DNA of 64,000 bases from UBA3839 sp963627995 (GCA_963627995.1 CAVGCV010000008.1:9024-73023), one strand, 5' to 3'; positions 32,323 through 41,358 are shown, counted from the first letter of the stretch. Notes: a model not told the origin generated them from the sequence alone. Translations and numbers: made by a program.

Positions 32323-34782
32323 ATGCGTGACCAAAGCGAAACCAACGAACTGAAACAAAACACCACCTATGGCGAGGCTGTTGTGCAGGAAGAGGAGATG
32401 AACTTCAACCTCCGATTTCTTTTGTTCTTGTTCCTAAGGTACAAGTATTGGATTCTTATTTCCATCGTAGCCTGCATGGCTGTTGTTTGGGTGTATCTGC
32501 GCTATCAGTCTCCTGTATACGGCATCACGGCAAAGATTCTGATTAAGGATCAGGATGCCCAGCGCAACCGCATATCGTCCATCAACAACACGCTGATGGA
32601 GATGGGGCTTCGCAACAGCAGCGAGGGATTCGATAACGAGGTCGAGGTGCTTGCCACACGCACGTTGAACAAACGCGTGGTGCGCGACATGAAGCTCTAT
32701 GTGTCCTATCATAAGGAGGGGCGTGTGAAAGATGCCGAAGTCTACGGCAAGTATTCGCCTTATCTTGTGGATTATGACAACGACCAGATGGACTCCCTTG
32801 CCTATACCATTGAGGTGGAGATGGCACAAAGTGACAAGTTCATCAAGGCAACGATTCGCTATAAGGACGCAGAGCTGACCAAGACGATAACGTCCTTCCC
32901 CTCCATCGTCCGCACCAGTTTCGGCAATGTGACCATTGCGAAGAATCCGCAGCTGGAGCAGCAAGGCGACAATGCCTATATCCTTGACAGGACACTCTTT
33001 GCCCGGATTAAGCCGATTAACACCGCCGCAGCCGTTTTCACTTCGCGCCTGAGTGTGGAGGAGACCTCAAAGCTGACGACGATTGCATCCATTACTTTTA
33101 CAGACAACATACCCGAACGCGGCGTGGACTACGTTAATGAACTGGCCAAGGCGTACAATGAGGACGCCAACGACTATAACATGGAGGAGGCACGCCGTAC
33201 CGCCGACTTCATTGACGAGCGTCTCGGTATCATCAGCAGGGAATTGAGCACCACGGAGGCAGAACTCGAGCAGTATAAGATTTCCACCCGGACGGTAGAG
33301 TACGAGCAGGATGCCGCCACCAACATGTCGCAGAACATCCGTTATGAGAACCAGATTGTGGATGTCAGCACGCAGATACAGCTCGTCGATTACCTTTCCA
33401 GCTATGTGAACGACCACAGGAACAACTATCAGGTCATCCCCTCGAACGTGGGCTTGACCGACGCTTCGCTCACGGCCACCATCGCCAAGTACAACGAGGC
33501 GGTCATGGAGCGCAACCGCCTGCTCCGCACCGTCGCCGAGAACAATCCGTCTGTGAGTACGCTGACAGAGCAGCTCGACGGCTACATGGTGGGCATCCGA
33601 TCGTCGTTGGCCAGCAGGAGGCGCCAGCTTGCCTTGCAGCGCCGCGAGCTGGAGTCGCAGCAGGCCAAGTACAATACACGCATCTCGGCCGCTCCCACAA
33701 AGGAGCGCGCCCTCAAGGACATCAACCGACAGCAGGAGGTGAAGTCGGGCCTCTACCTCATGCTCTTGCAAAAGCGAGAGGAAAATGCCATCCGCCTCGC
33801 ATCGGCCGCCTACAAGGGTAAGGTAATCGAAGAGCCGATAGCCTATGGCCCGATTGCGCCGAAGAAGAAAATCTTCTACCTCGTGGCTTTCGTCGTGGGC
33901 TTGCTCATTCCGTTCGTGGTGTACTATGTGCGTCAGTTCTTCCGTTACCGCATTGAGGGGAAGGACGACCTTGCGCGCCTCACGTCGGTGCCGTTGCTTG
34001 GCGCCATCCCATTGGTGAAAGCGCTTGCCAAGGGCAACCGTACGATTGTGGTGCAGGAGAACCATAACAGCCTCATGGTGGAGGTCTACCGTACGCTCCG
34101 CTCCAACCTTCCGTTTGTTCTTAAGGGCGACCAGAATGTCATTCTCTTCACTTCGTCGGTTTCGGGCGAGGGAAAAACGACAATTGCCTCTAACCTTGCT
34201 GCCAGCATTGCATTTATGGGCAAGCGGGTCATCATCGTCGGCCTTGACATCCGCAAGCCGAGACTTGCGTCCCTGTTCGACTTGCCCGACACCGAAAAAG
34301 GAATCACCACGTATCTGTCGCACGACCCCAATGACTTCGCGCTGCTCGACAGCCTGGTGCAGAGCACAGATGTCAGCCCCAACCTTGACATTTTGGCCGC
34401 AGGCCCCATTCCGCCCAATCCGGCCGAACTACTTGAGCGCGAGAACCTTGCGAGGGCCATCGACCACTTGCGCAAGAAGTACGATTATGTGTTGCTCGAC
34501 ACTGCTCCCGTGGGCATGGTGGCCGATACGGTGACCATCGCCCAGCACGCCGACGCGACGCTTTTCATCGTCCGTGCCAATTACACGCTCAAGTCGGACA
34601 TCGAACTCATCAACGAACTGGCTGACGACAAACGACTCCACAATGTGAACCTTGTCCTAAACGCCGTCAAAGAGGAAAGCACCTCTAACTACGGCTATGG
34701 TCGCTACGGCTACGGCTATGGTCGCTACGGCTACGGCTATGGTTATGGCCAAAAGGACGGTCAGAAATTAGAGGAAGTGTAA
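32323..34782 (+). CDS. Wzc-like polysaccharide co-polymerase / bacterial tyrosine kinase
   Basis: This is an 819-residue inner-membrane protein. The start MRDQSETNE (32323) is chosen over an in-frame frame opening 48 nt earlier because it directly follows the gap. There is one membrane helix at about residues 35-60 (YWILISIVACMAVVWVYL) and a second at about 530-550. The periplasmic Wzz part between them is rich in coiled coil (SLASRRRQLALQRRELESQQ). The cytoplasmic BY-kinase domain has Walker A SGEGKTTIAS (about 615-624), Walker A' VGLDIRKPRL and Walker B YDYVLLDTAP. It ends in a Tyr/Gly cluster (about 788-808) with nine tyrosines, built from a 21-nt DNA repeat. Such proteins set chain length of capsule or exopolysaccharide and autophosphorylate on the tail. 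No other capsule genes are visible. Confidence 0.92.
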   Translation: MRDQSETNELKQNTTYGEAVVQEEEMNFNLRFLLFLFLRYKYWILISIVACMAVVWVYLRYQSPVYGITAKILIKDQDAQRNRISSINNTLMEMGLRNSSEGFDNEVEVLATRTLNKRVVRDMKLYVSYHKEGRVKDAEVYGKYSPYLVDYDNDQMDSLAYTIEVEMAQSDKFIKATIRYKDAELTKTITSFPSIVRTSFGNVTIAKNPQLEQQGDNAYILDRTLFARIKPINTAAAVFTSRLSVEETSKLTTIASITFTDNIPERGVDYVNELAKAYNEDANDYNMEEARRTADFIDERLGIISRELSTTEAELEQYKISTRTVEYEQDAATNMSQNIRYENQIVDVSTQIQLVDYLSSYVNDHRNNYQVIPSNVGLTDASLTATIAKYNEAVMERNRLLRTVAENNPSVSTLTEQLDGYMVGIRSSLASRRRQLALQRRELESQQAKYNTRISAAPTKERALKDINRQQEVKSGLYLMLLQKREENAIRLASAAYKGKVIEEPIAYGPIAPKKKIFYLVAFVVGLLIPFVVYYVRQFFRYRIEGKDDLARLTSVPLLGAIPLVKALAKGNRTIVVQENHNSLMVEVYRTLRSNLPFVLKGDQNVILFTSSVSGEGKTTIASNLAASIAFMGKRVIIVGLDIRKPRLASLFDLPDTEKGITTYLSHDPNDFALLDSLVQSTDVSPNLDILAAGPIPPNPAELLERENLARAIDHLRKKYDYVLLDTAPVGMVADTVTIAQHADATLFIVRANYTLKSDIELINELADDKRLHNVNLVLNAVKEESTSNYGYGRYGYGYGRYGYGYGYGQKDGQKLEEV

Positions 34783-34803
34783 ACGCCATAAACAGGAACC
34801 GCT

Positions 34804-35256
34804 ATGCTTATTGCTGTTGATTTCGACGGAACAATCGTCGAACACCGCTATCCGGAGATTGGCCCTGAAAGGCCGCATGCCATCGAGGTGCTGAAAATGC
34901 TTATTGCCGACCGGCACAAACTTGTGCTATGGACGATGCGCGAGGGGAAGCTGCTGGACGACGCGATCGTTTGGTGTGCGGAGCGCGGTGTGGAGTTCTA
35001 TTCCGTCAACAGTGAGACGTCGGCTCGCTTTCGTGAGGCGCGCAGTGATGAATTCTCGCAGAAGCTCAATGCCGACCTCTTCATTGACGACAAGAACATC
35101 GGCGGCCTTCCATCGTGGACCGACATCTACCACATCATCACCAAAGGCTTTTCCTACGAGCAAATTATCCGTCGCCGGTTGAAGCAGGAGCAAGAGGTCG
35201 TCGAACCTCCTTTCCCGGCATGGATGTTTTGGAAGAAGAATAAACGTGGTCGCTGA
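34804..35256 (+). CDS. HAD-family hydrolase (small)
   Basis: This 150-residue HAD phosphatase-like protein opens with the catalytic DFDGT motif (residues 6-10, MLIAVDFDGTIVEHRYPEIG). The second and third motifs are LWTMREG (Thr) and the acidic ADLFIDDKN. This minimal HAD without a large cap is common in Bacteroidales next to surface-polysaccharide genes. The substrate is unknown. The C-terminal end (PAWMFWKKNKRGR) is aromatic and basic. It follows the Wzc-like gene by 21 nt, so it may be co-transcribed. Its stop codon is the first part of a long perfect hairpin. Confidence 0.85.
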   Translation: MLIAVDFDGTIVEHRYPEIGPERPHAIEVLKMLIADRHKLVLWTMREGKLLDDAIVWCAERGVEFYSVNSETSARFREARSDEFSQKLNADLFIDDKNIGGLPSWTDIYHIITKGFSYEQIIRRRLKQEQEVVEPPFPAWMFWKKNKRGR

Positions 35257-35329
35257 CGACGCATTGTGAGACAGCACGGGCTGGGCGCCAACAAGCGTCC
35301 CAGCCCGTGCTGTCTCACAATGCGTCGTC
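35255..35329. terminator. Perfect 31-bp hairpin at the end of the HAD gene
   Basis: The arms 35255-35285 and 35299-35329 are perfectly complementary over 31 nt with a 13-nt loop. The stem begins at the second base of the HAD stop codon. No T-tract follows on either side. It probably ends or protects the Wzc-HAD transcript. Confidence 0.7.
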
Positions 35330-35369
35330 GATGCGGTTGCCATTCGATGGCGCGCGTGGAGAACATAAC

Positions 35370-35403
35370 GGCCGCAGACGGGTTGTGTCTTCCGTCTGCG
35401 GCC
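35370..35403. terminator. Hairpin between convergent genes
   Basis: A 12-bp stem (GGCCGCAGACGG with CCGTCTGCGGCC; 35370-35381 and 35392-35403) has a 10-nt loop. It lies 22 nt past the stop of the minus-strand GH57 gene. The T-richness after it is weak in both directions. Confidence 0.55.
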
Positions 35404-35425
35404 GAATCTTGTTCCGTGCGCGCCG

Positions 35426-36832
35426 TCACTCGGCTTTCTTCGCCTTTGGCTTGGCCGCCTTTGGCGCGGCCTTTTCCTTGGTGGCGCACTTGGTGGCGCA
35501 TCTCGCCTTTGGCGCGGGCTTCTCTGCCTGCGCCGGGGCCATGCTCGCGAGTTGCCTCTGCAGCTTTTCAATCTCCTTGTCCTTTTCCTCTATCTCCTCG
35601 CCCTGGTTCTTGATGGTGGTGAGCAGCGAGTTGAGCTCTTCGTTGTCGATGTCGGCAGGGTAGAGCGTATTCACGCGGTTGATGAAGTCGCCGAGGATGT
35701 TCATGTAGTTCGTGAATGCGTCGTACGGGCCGTCGTAGATTCCGCGGTTCATGCCGACGCTGTTCTGCTTCGTGGTCATGAAGCGGAAGTTGTTCGAGGC
35801 CTGCAGGTAATCCCAGTCCTGCTTGATGCGGCGGTCCGTACAGATGCGCACGCGGTCGGCCACGCTGTACAGCTTGTTGAAAGCCTCGCGCTGCATGGCG
35901 TTGCCGAGCCAGCACGATGTGTCGCGCTCCTCGTCCACCCAGCTGATGGAATAGGGCACGTCGAGCGGCGCGACCGACTTGCCTTTCGAACACAGCTCTC
36001 CGGGCGTGGAGAACATGATGCCGCGCTCGCGGGCGCAGTGGGGCAGCGCGCGCAGGAAGTCCAGTATGTTCGACGACAGCGGCTGGAAGATGCCCAGCGC
36101 GCTCAGTTCCATGAAGATGTTCACCACGTGGTCCTCCTCTGGCAGCCCGGCAATCCAGTCCATGTAGGTGTCGGCGAACAGCGGATATTCGCTCCAGCTG
36201 GTGTCGCTGAAGCGCAGCGAGATGTCGTCGGACAGCTTGTAGTCGCGCAGCAGCAGCTTCAGGCCCGGAGCCATGGCGCAGTGGTAGATGAAGTGGGGCG
36301 ACTTCCAGCCAAGAATGTGCTTCGCTCCCTCGGCCAGCATTCCCTTGAAGCCCATGGCCGCCACCTGCGCGCCAATCTCGTCGTTGTAGATGAGCGACGA
36401 GTTGCGGAACACCTTCGGGGCCTTGCCAAACAGCTCCTTGATTTTGTCCCTCATGCGCAGGCACTCCTCGCGGAACGACTCCTCGTTGCCCAGCGAGGCC
36501 AGCCCGTGGCTGTATGGCTCGCAGAGAAATTCCACGCAGCCCGTGTCGTTCAGCTCCTGCAGCAGGTCGATGACTTGCGGCGCGTGCACCTCAAGCTGCT
36601 CCAGTCCTACGCCCGAGAGCGAGATGGCCACCTTGAAATACTTGTCGTTCTCCCTCGCCATGGCGATGAGTGTTTGCAGCGACGGCACATAGCTGCGTTC
36701 GGCGATGTCGTTGATCGACCTTTCGTTTTCGTAGTCGTCGTAGTAGTAGTGGTCGCGGCCTATGTCGAAGAACCGGTAGCGTTTGAGATGGATAATCTGG
36801 TGCATCTCAAAGTAAAGACATATCGTTTTCAT
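35426..36832 (-). CDS. GH57 glycoside hydrolase (alpha-amylase-like) with basic C-terminal tail
   Basis: This 468-residue protein opens with the GH57 signature region MKTICLYFEMHQIIHLKRYRF (here LYFEMHQ). It continues with the conserved blocks FKVAISLSGVGLEQL, VEFLCEPYSHGLAS (catalytic Glu region) and FRNSSLIYNDEIGAQVAAMGF. It acts on alpha-1,4-glucans inside the cell, as there is no signal peptide. Residues about 400-430 are a coiled coil (TTIKNQGEEIEEKDKEIEKLQ). The last about 35 residues are Lys/Ala/Pro-rich (EKPAPKAR, KEKAAPKAAKPKAKKAE), like a histone-H1-type tail and unusual for the family. It is the last gene of the alpha-glucan operon, 17 nt after the glycosyltransferase. Confidence 0.92.
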   Translation of the reverse strand: MKTICLYFEMHQIIHLKRYRFFDIGRDHYYYDDYENERSINDIAERSYVPSLQTLIAMARENDKYFKVAISLSGVGLEQLEVHAPQVIDLLQELNDTGCVEFLCEPYSHGLASLGNEESFREECLRMRDKIKELFGKAPKVFRNSSLIYNDEIGAQVAAMGFKGMLAEGAKHILGWKSPHFIYHCAMAPGLKLLLRDYKLSDDISLRFSDTSWSEYPLFADTYMDWIAGLPEEDHVVNIFMELSALGIFQPLSSNILDFLRALPHCARERGIMFSTPGELCSKGKSVAPLDVPYSISWVDEERDTSCWLGNAMQREAFNKLYSVADRVRICTDRRIKQDWDYLQASNNFRFMTTKQNSVGMNRGIYDGPYDAFTNYMNILGDFINRVNTLYPADIDNEELNSLLTTIKNQGEEIEEKDKEIEKLQRQLASMAPAQAEKPAPKARCATKCATKEKAAPKAAKPKAKKAE

Positions 36833-36849
36833 TGTATGAGATTTTTAAG

Positions 36850-38118
36850 TTAGCTGTAAAACTTTGCGATGGTTTGCTCGTAAAGGCCGCGAATGCGCTG
36901 GCCCACCTTTTCCCATGTGATGCCGTCCACCTCCTTCAGCCCCTCCTCTTGCAGGTATTTGAAGAGCGAGGGGTAGGTGCAGATGGCGTAAATTGCGTCG
37001 GCCATCGCATGGATGTCCCAATAGTCGGTCTTGATGACGTTGGTGAGTATCTCGCCGCAGCCCGACTGCTTTGAGATGATGCTCGGCGTGCCGCACTGCA
37101 TGGCTTCCAGCGGCGCGATGCCGAACGGCTCGGACACCGACGGCATGACGAATACGTCGCTGTCCTTGTAGCATTCGTACACCTCGCGGCCTCTCATGAA
37201 TCCGGGGAAGTGGAAGCGGTCGGCTATGCCGCGCTCGGCCACCATGTTTATCATCTCGGCCAGCTTGTCGCCCGAGCCGGCCATGCAGAAGCGGATGTTG
37301 CGCGTGCGCTGCAGCACGAGCGCGGCTGCCTCGACGAAGTATTCCGGGCCTTTCTGCATGGTGATGCGCCCGAGGAACGTCACCACTTTCTCTTTCGAGT
37401 GGTCGGGGCGCGGGATGTCCCGCAGCTCCTGGCTGAGCGGGTACACCGCATTGTGCACGGCGAAAACCTTGCTTGGCGGCTGGTGGTATTCGTTGATGAC
37501 GGTGCGGCGCGTCAGTTCCGACACGCACATGATGCAGTCGGCGTGGTCCATGCCGTCCTTTTCGATGCCGTACACCGTCGGGTTCACATGGCCGCGCGAG
37601 CGGTCGAAATCCGTGGCGTGCACGTGTATGCAGAGCGGCTTACCGCTCACGAGTTTCGCGTGCACTCCCGCCGGATAGGTGAGCCAGTCGTGCGCGTGGA
37701 TGATGTCGAACTGCTCCGTCCGCGCCACCACTCCGGCGATGATGGAGAAGTTGTTGATTTCGTCGTGCAGGTTGCCGGGGTAGCCGCCCGCGAACTCCAT
37801 GCAGCCCATGTCGTTCACGTGCATATAGGAGAAGTCCGCGTAGATGTGGTCGCGGTAGCGATAGTAGTCGTCGGGCGACATGTACTGCGGCAGCCGCGAC
37901 CGCACGTAGTCATAGTCGTGGTCGCGGTACACGATGGGCACCTGGTTCATGCCCACAATCTTGAGAAACCGCTCCTCGTCGCCGCAGGGCTTGGGCATGC
38001 AGAACACGGTCTCCATGTCGCCCTGCAGGCTCAGTCCCTTCGTGATGCCGTAGGAGGCTACAGCCAGTCCGCCGTAAATCTTGGGGGGGAATTCCCACCC
38101 GAACATCAGAACTTTCAT
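36850..38118 (-). CDS. GT4 glycosyltransferase, probable glycogen synthase
   Basis: This 422-residue retaining GT-B glycosyltransferase has the N-terminal MFGWEFPPKIYGGLAVASYGITKGL, typical of Bacteroides/archaeal-type glycogen synthases. It also has DIIHAHDWLTYPAGVHAK. The C-terminal nucleotide-sugar site has AGSGDKLAEMI, HFPGFM and the E-x7-E motif in SEPFGIAPLEAMQCG. It would elongate alpha-1,4-glucan from UDP- or ADP-glucose. It lies between the debranching enzyme (13 nt upstream) and GH57, the classic Bacteroidales glycogen unit. Confidence 0.92.
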   Translation of the reverse strand: MKVLMFGWEFPPKIYGGLAVASYGITKGLSLQGDMETVFCMPKPCGDEERFLKIVGMNQVPIVYRDHDYDYVRSRLPQYMSPDDYYRYRDHIYADFSYMHVNDMGCMEFAGGYPGNLHDEINNFSIIAGVVARTEQFDIIHAHDWLTYPAGVHAKLVSGKPLCIHVHATDFDRSRGHVNPTVYGIEKDGMDHADCIMCVSELTRRTVINEYHQPPSKVFAVHNAVYPLSQELRDIPRPDHSKEKVVTFLGRITMQKGPEYFVEAAALVLQRTRNIRFCMAGSGDKLAEMINMVAERGIADRFHFPGFMRGREVYECYKDSDVFVMPSVSEPFGIAPLEAMQCGTPSIISKQSGCGEILTNVIKTDYWDIHAMADAIYAICTYPSLFKYLQEEGLKEVDGITWEKVGQRIRGLYEQTIAKFYS

Positions 38119-38131
38119 ATCTTTCCTCCTC

Positions 38132-40087
38132 CTATGTCGTTTCGTTAAACAGTCGGTTCATCAGCTTGCTGGCGCGCAGCACCTCGGCCACGTTCATGGC
38201 GAACGACAGCGCGCCGCGCCCGTGGTAGGGCGGATTGCCGTCGAAGAGCTCGGGCAGCGTTCCGATGGCGTGGAAGAACATCTCGTCCTCCAGCCCCACG
38301 AAGATGCGGTTGAAGAGCGAGAACGACGTGCGCCCGTACACTTTCATGCACGTCTCCAGGTAGAACCCGGCGAGCCAGGGCCACACCGTGCCTTGGTGGT
38401 AGGCGGCGTCGCGCTGCGCCTCGCCCCCCGCGTAGATGGGGTTGTAGCCTCCGCTCTTCGGCGACAGGCTGCGGATTCCCTTGCAGGTGAGCAGCTCCTT
38501 GGTGCAGATGTCGAGCATCTTCTTCTTCTCCGCCTTGGTGAGCGGCGTGTGCTCCAGCGACGTCGCAATCAGCATGTTGGGGCGGACGCTCCACGAGATG
38601 TAGTTGCCGTCCACGTAGTCGAGCAGGTAGCCGTGCTCGTTGAGGAGGGTCTGTTTGAACGCCGCGCCCGTCTTTTCGGCGAGCCGCACGTATTCGCCGC
38701 TCTCGTCGCCGCGTCCCCGCCGTGTGAGCAGGTCGGCGTTGAAGAGCAGCGCGTTGTACCACAGCGCGTTGATTTCCACCACGTAGCCCGAACGCGGAAC
38801 CACGGGCCGCCCGCCCACGCACGAATTCATCCACGTGACGGCCTTGTTGCGCCCGTTCGTGTAGAGCAGCCCGTTCTCGTGCAGGAACAGGTTCTCGTGC
38901 CTGCCCTGCTTGATGTAGTCCACCACGTCGTCCACCAGCTCGCCGTACTTGCGCGCGGCCTCGTCGGCGGACACCTGCAGCGCGTACTGCTGCACGCACC
39001 ACACGGCCCACAGCAGCACGTCGGGCTGCTCCGCCTCGTAGAGCTGTACCGACAGCGACCGGCCGGCCATCAGGTCGCGCAGCCCCTTCTCGGCCGTCCC
39101 CATCACGCGCTCGAACGCCTCCGTCTCGCCGCACGCCAGCGTGAGCCCGGGCAGGGACACGAACGTGTCGCGGGCGCGTGTCTTGAACCACGGATATCCA
39201 GCCACGATGTAGTGCTCCCCGTCCTTCACGTAATGAAACTGGTGGGCGGCGTTCACCAGACACTGCTGGAAGCTGTCGCGCGAGGTGTGGACTTCCACCT
39301 CGTGGTCGAAGAGCCGCTTGGCCGCGTGCATGTCCAGCTCGCCGACGCCCGCCGAGAACACCACGCTCTCGCCGCGGCGCAGGTTGAACTCGAAGTAGCC
39401 CGGAACGTACAGGTCCTCGCTGTAGTCGTAGCCCAGCTCCATCTCGCGCTGGTATTCGACGCCGTGGTACCAGCACGGCTCGAAGCGCCAGTCGGCGGAC
39501 TTGCTCACCTGCATGTACAGGTCGGGGTAGTTGTCGTAGAGGCGCGTGCGTATCCCGTTGTCGCAGGGATGGTAGTCGCGGCGCGCCTGGGCGTTCTCGT
39601 GGGTGAGCCCGGACACGTTCCTGAACGCCAGGAAGGGGCGCAGGCGCAGCGTCGTGAGCGAGTGCGCTTCAAGGAGCGTGTAGCGAATGAGCACACGGTT
39701 CTCGAAGTGCTGGAACACCTTCTCCTTCTTCATGATCACCCCGCCAATGCGGTAGAGCGTCGTGGGCACCTTGTCCCACTCGCACTCGCGGATGTACTTG
39801 TGCCCGTTGGGCGAGTAGACGCCGCCCAAATAGCGGTGCAGCCCGAGGTTGAACTCCGCCCCATGCTGCACGACGGTCTCGTCGAGCGAGGACAGCAGCA
39901 CGTGGTTCTCGTCGTCGATCTCCGGCACCGGCACCACGAGCAGGCCGTGGTACTTGCGCGTGTTGCAGTCCACGATCGACGAGCAGGAGTAGGCGCCCGA
40001 GCGGTTCGTGCGGAGTATCTCCTTGGGGAGCGACTCCTGCAGGTTCGTCATCAGGGTCTTGTCGAAACGTAGATAACTCATAGTCAT
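38132..40087 (-). CDS. Glycogen debranching enzyme (amylo-alpha-1,6-glucosidase, GH133)
   Basis: This 651-residue protein has the N-terminal GDE domain (RTNRSGAYSCSSIVDCNTRKYHGLLV, cited in part as NTRKYHGLLV), with the family's beta-sandwich to about residue 265. The C-terminal alpha/alpha-barrel (about 290-640) has GYPWFKTRARDTFVSLPGL, WMNSCVGGRPVVPRSGYVVEINALWYNAL and YHQGTVWPWLAGFYLE, with acidic catalytic residues typical of GH133. It removes alpha-1,6 branches of glycogen. The in-frame ATG at 40087 is two codons before another Met, and either could be used. It is the first gene of the operon, downstream of a good -33/-7 promoter and divergent from a Crp/Fnr regulator. Confidence 0.93.
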   Translation of the reverse strand: MTMSYLRFDKTLMTNLQESLPKEILRTNRSGAYSCSSIVDCNTRKYHGLLVVPVPEIDDENHVLLSSLDETVVQHGAEFNLGLHRYLGGVYSPNGHKYIRECEWDKVPTTLYRIGGVIMKKEKVFQHFENRVLIRYTLLEAHSLTTLRLRPFLAFRNVSGLTHENAQARRDYHPCDNGIRTRLYDNYPDLYMQVSKSADWRFEPCWYHGVEYQREMELGYDYSEDLYVPGYFEFNLRRGESVVFSAGVGELDMHAAKRLFDHEVEVHTSRDSFQQCLVNAAHQFHYVKDGEHYIVAGYPWFKTRARDTFVSLPGLTLACGETEAFERVMGTAEKGLRDLMAGRSLSVQLYEAEQPDVLLWAVWCVQQYALQVSADEAARKYGELVDDVVDYIKQGRHENLFLHENGLLYTNGRNKAVTWMNSCVGGRPVVPRSGYVVEINALWYNALLFNADLLTRRGRGDESGEYVRLAEKTGAAFKQTLLNEHGYLLDYVDGNYISWSVRPNMLIATSLEHTPLTKAEKKKMLDICTKELLTCKGIRSLSPKSGGYNPIYAGGEAQRDAAYHQGTVWPWLAGFYLETCMKVYGRTSFSLFNRIFVGLEDEMFFHAIGTLPELFDGNPPYHGRGALSFAMNVAEVLRASKLMNRLFNETT

Positions 40088-40125
40088 AGTATGTTTTAAG
40101 GTCGTTCTTCCGAGGTATCTACCAA

Positions 40126-40157
40126 CAAATGTAACGTTTTTTCACACCACCGCGCAA
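40126..40157 (-). promoter_or_regulatory. Promoter of the alpha-glucan operon
   Basis: On the minus strand TTG (40157-40155) is followed after 21 nt by TACATTTG (40133-40126), the Bacteroidota -33/-7 arrangement. It lies 39 nt before the debranching-enzyme ATG. Confidence 0.7.
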
Positions 40158-40248
40158 CGTTTCAGCAGAAAAATGTGCGCACGCGTGGCAAACTTCCTCC
40201 GAAACGCCCGCAAACATGTTGTTCAGCAGTTTTTTACCCCCGAAACAC

Positions 40249-40279
40249 TTGGCGCGCTCTCCGGTTTCGCCTAACTTTG
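40249..40279 (+). promoter_or_regulatory. Promoter of the Crp/Fnr-family gene
   Basis: TTG (40249-40251) and TAACTTTG (40272-40279) are separated by 20 nt. Transcription would begin about 40286, which rules out the earlier in-frame start at 40216 and supports the ATG at 40339. Confidence 0.75.
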
Positions 40280-40338
40280 CAACGATTTTCGCGGAAGGCC
40301 ACGCGCAGGGGCGCGCGGGCCGCCGCTCCGACGCACAC

Positions 40339-41043
40339 ATGGTAAGAAGAGAAAACATCACCGCCGACGACATGATGCAGCGCATCGACTCCATCGTGCG
40401 CCTGCTCACCGACGAGCAGCGCGCGGGGCTGCGCGCCTGCATGAGCTACCGCCGCTACGGCAAGAACGAACCGATCTACAGCGAGGGCGACGTGCCGCAG
40501 CACCTGCTGTGCCTGATGAGCGGAAAGGTGAAGATTTTCAAGGAGGGCGTCGGAGGACGCACGCAAATCATCCGCGTCGTCAAGCCCGTCGGATTCTTCG
40601 GCTACCGCGCCCACTTCGCCAACCAGAACTACGTCACCGCCGCCGCCGCGTTCGAGCCGGCGCAAGTCTGCTGCGTGCCGATGGAGTATGTCGAGCGGCT
40701 CGTCGCGCAAAACATCCAGCTCGCGCAGTTCTTCATCCGCCAGCTCAGCGTGGACCTCGGCGTGGCCGACCAGCGCACCGTCTCGCTCACGCAGAAGCAC
40801 ATCCGCGGCCGCCTTGCGGAGGCCATCCTCTTCCTGCGCGACAGCTACGGCCTTGAGGAGGACGAGGCGACCCTCTCCATCTACCTCTCGCGCGAGGACC
40901 TGGCGAACCTCTCCAACATGACCACCTCCAACGCCATACGCACGCTCTCCGCCTTTTCCGCCGAGCGGATGCTGGCCATCGACGGGCGGAAGATAAAGAT
41001 TATCGACGAGGACCGCCTCAAGAAAATATCGCGCATAGGCTGA
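40339..41043 (+). CDS. Crp/Fnr-family transcriptional regulator
   Basis: This 234-residue regulator has an N-terminal cyclic-nucleotide-binding-type beta-roll (residues about 15-135: YGKNEPIYSEGDVPQHLLCLMSGKVKIFKEG) and a dimer helix (LVAQNIQLAQFFIRQLSVDLG). The C-terminal winged helix-turn-helix includes LSREDLANLSNMTTSNAIRTLSAFSAE, the recognition region shared by this family. The roll has the two Gly of the fold, but the cAMP phosphate-binding RxS motif is not evident, so the signal is unknown. There are no Cys clusters for Fe-S sensing. It is divergent from the glycogen operon by 251 nt, so it could regulate it; this is inference. Confidence 0.92.
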   Translation: MVRRENITADDMMQRIDSIVRLLTDEQRAGLRACMSYRRYGKNEPIYSEGDVPQHLLCLMSGKVKIFKEGVGGRTQIIRVVKPVGFFGYRAHFANQNYVTAAAAFEPAQVCCVPMEYVERLVAQNIQLAQFFIRQLSVDLGVADQRTVSLTQKHIRGRLAEAILFLRDSYGLEEDEATLSIYLSREDLANLSNMTTSNAIRTLSAFSAERMLAIDGRKIKIIDEDRLKKISRIG

Positions 41044-41358
41044 CGCGGCGCGCGGGGCGCGGACGGGCAACGGGCTCTCCGCGCCCAGCGCGCCTTCAGC
41101 CAGCACGGACGGCGCGGCCGTGGTGCAAGCGCGCCAGCGCCCGCCCGCACGAGTGTTCCTGCTCGTGCGCGCGGGCGCTTCCTGTTTGGCGGCCGTGGCC
41201 GCCCGCCCGGCGGGCGGCGCGCACGGACAAAGGGCGCGGAGCCGCCCGTGTCCCTCCGAAACAAACAGACAAATCGATAGGAGGGAGGTGAGCAAGGCCC
41301 TGCGCCCTTTCAGGCGGGATGCCGCCGGCGGGCTGTCGTGCCGCCGCGCCGTTCCGCC
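41044..41358. other. Intergenic region after the Crp/Fnr gene
   Basis: This 315-nt, very G+C-rich gap holds a strong hairpin at 41136-41179 and no credible gene. Confidence 0.6.
41136..41179 (+). terminator. Hairpin terminator after the Crp/Fnr gene
   Basis: Arms of 18 nt (41136-41153 and 41162-41179; AGCGCCCGC.CGCACGAG) pair with one mismatch around an 8-nt loop, followed by TCCTGTTT. The T-tract is weak, so termination is likely but not certain. Confidence 0.6.
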
